From positions 1 to 12,627 of the forward strand of contig JAQGHK010000544.1 of the NCBI GenBank assembly GCA_028288875.1: a stretch of DNA of 12,627 nt, in the 5' to 3' direction. The notes below the pieces were generated by a model. That model did not search any database, had not been told where the DNA came from, and saw only the letters and a program-made list of their open reading frames with translations. Below are positions 8,045 to 12,627 of this stretch, in pieces (the stretch's first letter is position 1; each line of letters starts with the position of its first letter). The stretch comes from Phycisphaerales bacterium (GTDB lineage: Bacteria > Planctomycetota > Phycisphaerae > Tepidisphaerales > Tepidisphaeraceae). The position numbers were made by a program, and so were the translations under genes.

Positions 8045-8964
8045 CGCGTGGCGGCGCTCCGGTCGGCCAGGAACTGGCTCAGGCTGACGTCCAGCGGTTC
8101 GGCGGTGTTGAATTGGCGCAGGTCAATGTTCATGCCACGGCAAAGCTTTTTCAGGCCTTCGTTGAACAAACGAAATTGCTCGAGATAACCCTCGCGCAAT
8201 GCCCGCGGCTCGGTTATCAATTGGCCAGCTTCTTCCAGGCCTTTGAACAGCGTGACGTCTTCGAACGGGAACTCGATCTCCTGCGGATCGAGAATCTGCA
8301 TCACGATCACTTCGTGCTTCTTGTACCGAAGGTGGCGCATGCCCTTCTTGATCGTTTCCAGATCATCAAATGCGTCCGTCAGCAGCGCGATCACGCTGCG
8401 GTGCGTCACCTTCTCCGCGATCTGGTCCAATACCCGGCCGATGCCGGTCTTGTTCCACTTCGGCACCTGCTGCAGCTCACTGGCGACCAGCTTCCACTGC
8501 GTCGGCGCGCTGCTGGGTTTGAAGTAGCGAGAAAGCTGCTGATCAAAGATGGCGAGGCCAACGCTGTCGGCCTGATGGACAGCGAGATAGGAAAGGCTGG
8601 CGGCCAGCGCGGTGGCGTGGTCGTATTTGGTCCAGACGCCGCCATCGACGGTGACGCTGCCGAAGCCCATGGATTCGCTGGCGTCGACCACCAGGATCAG
8701 CTGCAGGTTCGTTTCCTGCTGGTATTGCTTGAGATAAACCTTGTCGGCCCGGGCTAGGACCTTCCAGTCGACGTGGCGGATGTCGTCGCCGGCGGTGTAC
8801 GGGCGGTGCTGAGCGAACTCGACCGACACGCCTTGGTACGGCGAGCGGTGGCCGCCGGTCATGACGCCTTCGACGATCAGGCGGGCCCGCAGTTCGAGCG
8901 ACGAAATCTTCGCCAGCGTGCGCGGGTCAAGGTAGCGGCGATAGTCGGCCAGAGATTCGGCCAT
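8041..8964 (-). CDS. DUF58 family protein (MoxR partner)
   Basis: 307 residues, the usual size for short DUF58 proteins without membrane helices. The family signature is complete: GGHRSPYQGVSVEF (37-50) and GDDIRHVDWKVLAR (59-72). It is followed by a vWA-like fold with DASES (94-98) and TDAFDD (196-201), fitting a metal-binding MIDAS site. DUF58 proteins are encoded next to moxR in many bacteria and are thought to act with the ATPase on client proteins, probably at the inner face of the membrane. The ATG at 8964 lies 89 bases after the small upstream gene and has no clear Shine-Dalgarno element; the interval contains two hairpins. Its stop overlaps the start of the TrpF-like gene. Confidence 0.93.
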   Translation of the reverse strand: MAESLADYRRYLDPRTLAKISSLELRARLIVEGVMTGGHRSPYQGVSVEFAQHRPYTAGDDIRHVDWKVLARADKVYLKQYQQETNLQLILVVDASESMGFGSVTVDGGVWTKYDHATALAASLSYLAVHQADSVGLAIFDQQLSRYFKPSSAPTQWKLVASELQQVPKWNKTGIGRVLDQIAEKVTHRSVIALLTDAFDDLETIKKGMRHLRYKKHEVIVMQILDPQEIEFPFEDVTLFKGLEEAGQLITEPRALREGYLEQFRLFNEGLKKLCRGMNIDLRQFNTAEPLDVSLSQFLADRSAATR

Positions 8965-9008
8965 GCGTTCGTGCGTGAGATACGACCGTCACACCGAAAG
9001 GCGAAGAC
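8965..9008. other. Spacer upstream of the DUF58 gene
   Basis: Short non-coding stretch between the hairpin pair and the DUF58 start. On the minus strand it has no recognisable Shine-Dalgarno element and no convincing promoter. It may be an untranslated leader, as DUF58 is the first member of the tightly overlapping gene set. Confidence 0.35.
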
Positions 9009-9030
9009 CATGGCCACTGAAGTGGCCATG
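9009..9030. repeat. Perfect 10-bp inverted repeat (hairpin 1)
   Basis: CATGGCCACT, a 2-base centre (GA) and AGTGGCCATG form a perfect 10-base-pair inverted repeat. No T-run follows on either strand, so it is not a typical intrinsic terminator. It lies 5 bases from a second hairpin, and the two together look like a small dispersed intergenic repeat element. On the minus-strand transcript it would lie between the small membrane protein and DUF58. Confidence 0.8.
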
Positions 9031-9034
9031 CCGG

Positions 9035-9054
9035 GGTCGCGCGACAGCGCGACC
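9035..9054. repeat. Perfect 8-bp inverted repeat (hairpin 2)
   Basis: GGTCGCGC, the loop GACA and GCGCGACC form a perfect, very GC-rich 8-base-pair stem. Its last base is the last base of the TAG stop of the small membrane gene. It may slow ribosomes or RNA polymerase, or protect the 3' end of the moxR-side message. No T-tract follows, so termination would need another factor. Confidence 0.75.
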
Positions 9055-9284
9055 TATTCAGTCATCGTGCCGCGGATGGAGATGATCGACAGGACGATCG
9101 CGATCACCGTCGCCACCACGCCGTACAGGGCGATCTTCATATCGCCGCCGGCGCGGAGGCCTTCGGTCAGGGCCACGGGACAGCCCATCCAGAACAAGCT
9201 CGCGAGCACGCCCGTGGCCGTGCGCATGCCGCTCTTAGACTCATAGTGATTGATGACGTGATCGGAAGATTCGTACTTTTCCAT
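9054..9284 (-). CDS. Small two-helix membrane protein of unknown function
   Basis: 76 residues from ATG at 9284; a TTG at 9311 would add nine residues but has no better ribosome site. The N-terminal ~20 residues are polar and charged (MEKYESSDHVINHYESKSG). Two hydrophobic segments follow at about 23-43 and 49-70, separated by a short loop TEGLRAGGD, and the protein ends RGTMTE. A glycine-rich, hairpin-like membrane topology is likely. I do not recognise a family. It sits 56 bases after the moxR stop and 89 bases before DUF58 on the same strand, so it is probably in the same transcript, though it is not overlap-coupled like the downstream genes. It could be a membrane accessory of the MoxR machine or an unrelated passenger. 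Confidence 0.6.
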   Translation of the reverse strand: MEKYESSDHVINHYESKSGMRTATGVLASLFWMGCPVALTEGLRAGGDMKIALYGVVATVIAIVLSIISIRGTMTE

Positions 9285-9340
9285 GTCTGGCTCGGATTCT
9301 AATCGATTCAAAGTCTGCTGTCAGTCTCAGATCGCCTGTC

Positions 9341-10435
<1,095 letters not shown>

Positions 10436-10460
10436 ACACGCTCCGGGTAAACGACGCCCG

Positions 10461-10489
10461 ATGGTATCACGGCCGGGCGGCCGGACCAA
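10461..10489 (-). promoter_or_regulatory. Candidate sigma70-like promoter for the moxR operon
   Basis: On the minus strand, TTGGTC (10489-10484) and TACCAT (10466-10461) are separated by 17 bases. The -10 matches the consensus at 4 of 6 positions and the -35 only at the first three. Transcription would start near 10454, giving a leader of about 20 bases before the TTG at 10435. The spacing and fit to the gene start are the main support; the motif itself is weak. Confidence 0.35.
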
Positions 10490-10519
10490 CGCTCACGTCT
10501 AAACACGCCGACACTTGCG

Positions 10520-10525
10520 TATCAT
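10520..10525 (+). promoter_or_regulatory. Candidate -10 element for mutM (possible leaderless mRNA)
   Basis: TATCAT matches the -10 consensus at 5 of 6 positions and ends six bases before the fixed mutM ATG. Transcription would then begin at or next to the start codon, and no Shine-Dalgarno sequence is present. No convincing -35 is seen 17 bases upstream. Confidence 0.35.
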
Positions 10526-10531
10526 TTCAGA

Positions 10532-11329
10532 ATGCCTGAATTGCCGGAAGTCGAAACGGTCGTCCGTACTCTGCTGCCGCACGTGAAAGGGCGGCGCGTG
10601 GTGGCGGTCGTTCATTTGAGGTCGGACATGCTGCGGCCGGCGGGGTTTGGGTTTATTGATGCGATTAACGGAAGGCTGCTGGCGGGCGTGGAGCGACGGG
10701 CGAAGCGGATTGTCTTCACCCTCGATAGCGGCGAACGCTTTTACATCCATCTGGGCATGACGGGGCGACTAACGATTGAGGACCCGGCCGCCCCGGTGGC
10801 GACGCATACGCATCTGATCATCAACCTCAATCACGGCCGGCAATTGCGGCTGTCGGACCCGCGGCGGTTTGGCGAAATCGTCTGGATGGGCACCGCCGAC
10901 CACGGCAAGCTCGGGCCAGAACCCTTGACGCTGCGGCCCGATGTTTTGTTGGCAAGGCTGACCCAGACCAAGCGGGCGATCAAAAGTGCCCTGCTTGACC
11001 AAAACATGATCGCCGGCATCGGCAATATTTACGCGGACGAAGCGTTACACCGTGCGGGCGTGCACCCTGAACGGCTTGGGGAGACGCTGACCGCCGCGGA
11101 GGCGGGTCGACTCAACCGGGCCATCAAGGGCGTGCTTCGCCGGGCGATCCGGGCCGGCGGTAGCAGCATTCGCGACTACGTGAACGCCGACGGCGCACGC
11201 GGCGGGTTTCAGGCATCGCATCGGGTGTATGACCGGGAAGGCAAGCCGTGCCGGAACTGCCGGGGCGAGATCGTACGGATCACCCTCGGCGGGAGATCGA
11301 CGTACTTCTGCCCGAAATGTCAGGGATAA
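10532..11329 (+). CDS. mutM: Formamidopyrimidine-DNA glycosylase (Fpg/MutM)
   Basis: 265 residues, normal for the family (E. coli 269). It removes oxidised purines such as 8-oxoguanine and FapyG from DNA and cuts the abasic site by beta,delta-elimination. The N-terminus PELPEVETV places the catalytic Pro2 and Glu3, which fixes the start codon because the mature enzyme must begin with this proline. Lys58 (RRAKRIVF) is in the conserved lysine position. The helix-two-turn-helix region contains LLDQNMIAGIGNIYADEAL, and GGSSIRDYVNADG follows. The C-terminal zinc finger is intact: Cys240, Cys243, Cys260 and Cys263, with the conserved arginine in GGRSTYFCPKCQ (Arg255). These features separate it from Nei-type enzymes. 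It is divergent from moxR and convergent with the next gene; only 18 bases separate the two stop codons, including a GATCGCGATC palindrome (11340-11349). Confidence 0.97.
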   Translation: MPELPEVETVVRTLLPHVKGRRVVAVVHLRSDMLRPAGFGFIDAINGRLLAGVERRAKRIVFTLDSGERFYIHLGMTGRLTIEDPAAPVATHTHLIINLNHGRQLRLSDPRRFGEIVWMGTADHGKLGPEPLTLRPDVLLARLTQTKRAIKSALLDQNMIAGIGNIYADEALHRAGVHPERLGETLTAAEAGRLNRAIKGVLRRAIRAGGSSIRDYVNADGARGGFQASHRVYDREGKPCRNCRGEIVRITLGGRSTYFCPKCQG

Positions 11330-11347
11330 TGCGAACCTAGATCGCGA

Positions 11348-11845
11348 TCAGAGGGCTGCGAGGGGCCGGGCAACGGTGACGGTCCAGTAGGCGATGCTGC
11401 CGAAGACGACGGCGTTATAAATGGTCGTCAGCACGAGACCGATGATGCTGACGACGCGTGGCCAGCCGGCGGTGCGAAGGTTGGCGACCACCGCCGCGAT
11501 GGCGACCAGCAGGCCCACGACCGGTGCCCAGCTAAAAGCCAGTCCGGCGATGGCGAGGAAGCGTTTAGGGAACGAAAAATAGGCGTGAACGCGGTTATTG
11601 ACGGTGGCCGGGGAGGCGCCTTTGAAATCGCTGGGATCGCAGTCGGCTTGCAGTTCGGCGTTGCATTCACTGCAGCGGACCCAATGGCTGGACCAGCCCC
11701 ACATGGGAACGCGTTCGCTGACGCGAATGGTCTCGCGCAAATTATAAGCGGTGCCGCGAACGGCGGCGGCGTGGCACTTGGGGCAGTCGAAAACGACCGA
11801 CACCCGGTGCTCTTCAATACGTGGCAGCGATGCGAGCAGCGTCAT
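11348..11845 (-). CDS. Zinc-ribbon membrane protein of unknown function
   Basis: 165 residues from ATG at 11845. An upstream start at 11911 and a GTG at 11803 (preceded by GAAGAG) are alternatives. The N-terminal part has CPKC (21-24) and CSEC (58-61), a likely four-cysteine zinc ribbon, with a third cysteine at 69. Hydrophobic segments at about 96-122 and 131-158 would give two or three membrane helices. This resembles small bacterial zinc-ribbon plus DUF4190-like membrane proteins, but I do not recognise a specific family and propose no function. It stands alone on the minus strand, convergent with mutM and divergent from fliS. A CATAAT hexamer (11938-11933, minus) could be part of its promoter, but no good -35 accompanies it. 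Confidence 0.7.
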   Translation of the reverse strand: MTLLASLPRIEEHRVSVVFDCPKCHAAAVRGTAYNLRETIRVSERVPMWGWSSHWVRCSECNAELQADCDPSDFKGASPATVNNRVHAYFSFPKRFLAIAGLAFSWAPVVGLLVAIAAVVANLRTAGWPRVVSIIGLVLTTIYNAVVFGSIAYWTVTVARPLAAL

Positions 11846-12025
11846 AGCGATATGTCCCGCCCGAAACCGGGTGGTCGACTCGCCCCCGCGTCGACACCCA
11901 AAGTCTGCCAAAACCCATGGGACATTGCAAGGATTATGTCACTCGTATTAGTCATGCCGAAAGTGCCCATTTCATCCCATTGCGTCCAATAACCCGTTTT
12001 CCGGCCATTCCCGTGGGCCCCGCCT

Positions 12026-12053
12026 TAACTTCCATCGATCAATAGGCCGATAG
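12026..12053 (+). promoter_or_regulatory. Candidate sigma28 (FliA)-type promoter for fliS
   Basis: GCCGATAG (12046-12053) differs by one base from the sigma28 -10 consensus GCCGATAA. A TAAC at 12026-12029 sits 16 bases upstream, one base more than the usual TAAA spacing. Transcription would start near 12060, about 27 bases before the fliS ATG. The -10 is good and the -35 weak, but the gene downstream is a flagellar gene, as expected for this sigma factor. Confidence 0.5.
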
Positions 12054-12060
12054 AAACCCG

Positions 12061-12081
12061 GCCGGTGACCACCAAACCGGC
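12061..12081 (+). promoter_or_regulatory. Small hairpin in the fliS leader
   Basis: GCCGGT and ACCGGC pair perfectly around a 9-base loop and end five bases before the ATG. No Shine-Dalgarno sequence is visible between the hairpin and the start, so the structure may affect ribosome access. A six-base stem could also be chance in GC-rich DNA. Confidence 0.35.
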
Positions 12082-12086
12082 AAAAC

Positions 12087-12545
12087 ATGAGCAATAACGC
12101 CGCCGACACGTACTTACGCACCAAGGTGCTGACCGCCACGCCGGAACAGCTTCAGATGATGCTGTACGACGGGGCCATCCGCTTTGCCGAACAGGCGGGC
12201 CTTGCCATCGGAGTGAAAGACTTTGAAAAAAGTCACGACCTGCTCAGCCGCGCCCAGAAAATCGTCTTGGAAATGCAGTGCGGCCTGAAGCGCAGCGTTT
12301 CCCCGGATCTGTGCGATAAGCTCTCCGCCCTCTACACCTTCGTGCACCGCCGGCTCGTGGAAGCCAATACGAAGCACGAACTCCCCCTGCTCGAGGAAGC
12401 CCTGCAGATCCTCCGCTACCAGCGTGAAACCTGGGCGATGCTGATGCAGAAGCTGGCCCAAGGCAAAGCCGCCAAAATGGCGATGAAACTGGACATGCCC
12501 GCGCCAGATGCGCGGATGGAAGCCAGCATTTCGCTTCGCGGCTAA
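12087..12545 (+). CDS. fliS: Flagellin export chaperone FliS
   Basis: 152 residues, slightly longer than the usual 125-140 because of a polar tail. FliS binds the C-terminal disordered part of newly made flagellin in the cytoplasm, stops it polymerising early and hands it to the export gate. Hallmarks: YLRTKV followed by ATPEQLQMMLYDGA (17-30), LYTFVHRRLVEAN (82-94) and YQRETW (111-116), within an all-helical protein. The start fits the conserved N-terminus. There is no adjacent fliD, fliC or flgM in this window, although fliS is often next to fliD. A sigma28-like motif lies 34 bases upstream. The stop is followed after six bases by a very long hairpin. The tail after ~130 is Lys, Met and Ala rich and not conserved in the family. 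Confidence 0.93.
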   Translation: MSNNAADTYLRTKVLTATPEQLQMMLYDGAIRFAEQAGLAIGVKDFEKSHDLLSRAQKIVLEMQCGLKRSVSPDLCDKLSALYTFVHRRLVEANTKHELPLLEEALQILRYQRETWAMLMQKLAQGKAAKMAMKLDMPAPDARMEASISLRG

Positions 12546-12551
12546 GAATCG

Positions 12552-12626
12552 AACCGCCAAGACGCCAAGAGCGCCAAGGAAGAGAAGATGATTCTCTTCC
12601 TTGGCGCTCTTGGCGTCTTGGCGGTT
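12552..12626. repeat. 75-base inverted repeat with perfect 35-base arms
   Basis: The left arm (12552-12586) and right arm (12592-12626) are exact reverse complements around the 5-base loop GATGA. Each arm contains three near-identical units of the type CGCCAAGA (left: CCGCCAAGA, CGCCAAGAG, CGCCAAGGA). It begins six bases after the fliS stop and could act as a strong transcription terminator or 3' mRNA stabiliser. The internal repetition and perfect symmetry fit a REP/MITE-like dispersed element better than a simple terminator. It reaches the window end, so neighbouring copies may lie beyond it. Confidence 0.9.
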
Positions 12627-12627
12627 A

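Larger units (their letters stand above)
11846..12086. other. Intergenic region between the zinc-ribbon gene and fliS
   Basis: 241 bases between two divergent genes. It holds a candidate flagellar promoter and a leader hairpin next to fliS, and a possible minus-strand -10 hexamer. No convincing small ORF, tRNA or riboswitch was found. Confidence 0.5.

Noticed and set aside
9009..9054. Intrinsic terminator between the small membrane gene and DUF58
   Set aside because: Stems are strong but no T-run follows on either strand, and the genes on both sides belong to one functional set.
12114..12560. 148-codon minus-strand frame over fliS
   Set aside because: Antisense shadow of a clear FliS protein and partly inside the terminal palindrome.
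12552..12626. CRISPR repeats in the CGCCAAGA-rich arms
   Set aside because: Units are only 8-9 bases, directly adjacent without spacers, and arranged as a palindrome.

Overview
The window is GC-rich chromosomal DNA from a bacterium that is most likely a planctomycete, perhaps of the Phycisphaerae/Tepidisphaerales type. This is an inference from the MoxR/DUF58/BatA/vWA gene set, the very large membrane and coiled-coil protein beside it, the Thr-Gln-Pro linkers (TTQPS, TQPTTQPT) in two exported proteins, and the weak or absent Shine-Dalgarno sites. No rRNA, tRNA, CRISPR array, insertion sequence or phage gene was seen.

Positions 1-10435 are one block read on the minus strand. In transcription order it holds a MoxR AAA+ ATPase (10435-9341), a 76-residue two-helix membrane protein (9284-9054), a DUF58 protein (8964-8041), a divergent TrpF-like barrel (8044-7376), a BatA-type vWA membrane protein (7379-5214), a second vWA membrane protein with a degenerate glutamine-amidotransferase-like domain (5217-2860), and a very large membrane/coiled-coil protein that runs off the left edge (2835-1). 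DUF58, TrpF-like, BatA-like and vWA/GATase-like genes are joined by three successive 4-base ATGA stop/start overlaps, so they are almost certainly co-translated. In known MoxR systems the ATPase works with DUF58 and vWA proteins as a metal-dependent chaperone or maturation machine. The surprise here is a TrpF-family enzyme locked into the middle of that set with altered substrate-binding motifs.

Positions 10436-10531 are a short divergent promoter region between moxR and mutM. mutM (10532-11329, plus) encodes formamidopyrimidine-DNA glycosylase and may be translated from a leaderless mRNA. It converges on a minus-strand gene for a zinc-ribbon membrane protein of unknown function (11845-11348). 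After a 241-base intergenic stretch with a sigma28-like motif comes fliS (12087-12545, plus), a flagellin export chaperone with no other flagellar gene in view.

Two intergenic structures are not explained by the genes: a pair of adjacent perfect hairpins (9009-9054) inside the MoxR operon, and a 75-base inverted repeat with perfect 35-base arms right after fliS (12552-12626). The arms of the second are built from repeated CGCCAAGA-like units. Both look like dispersed repeat elements.
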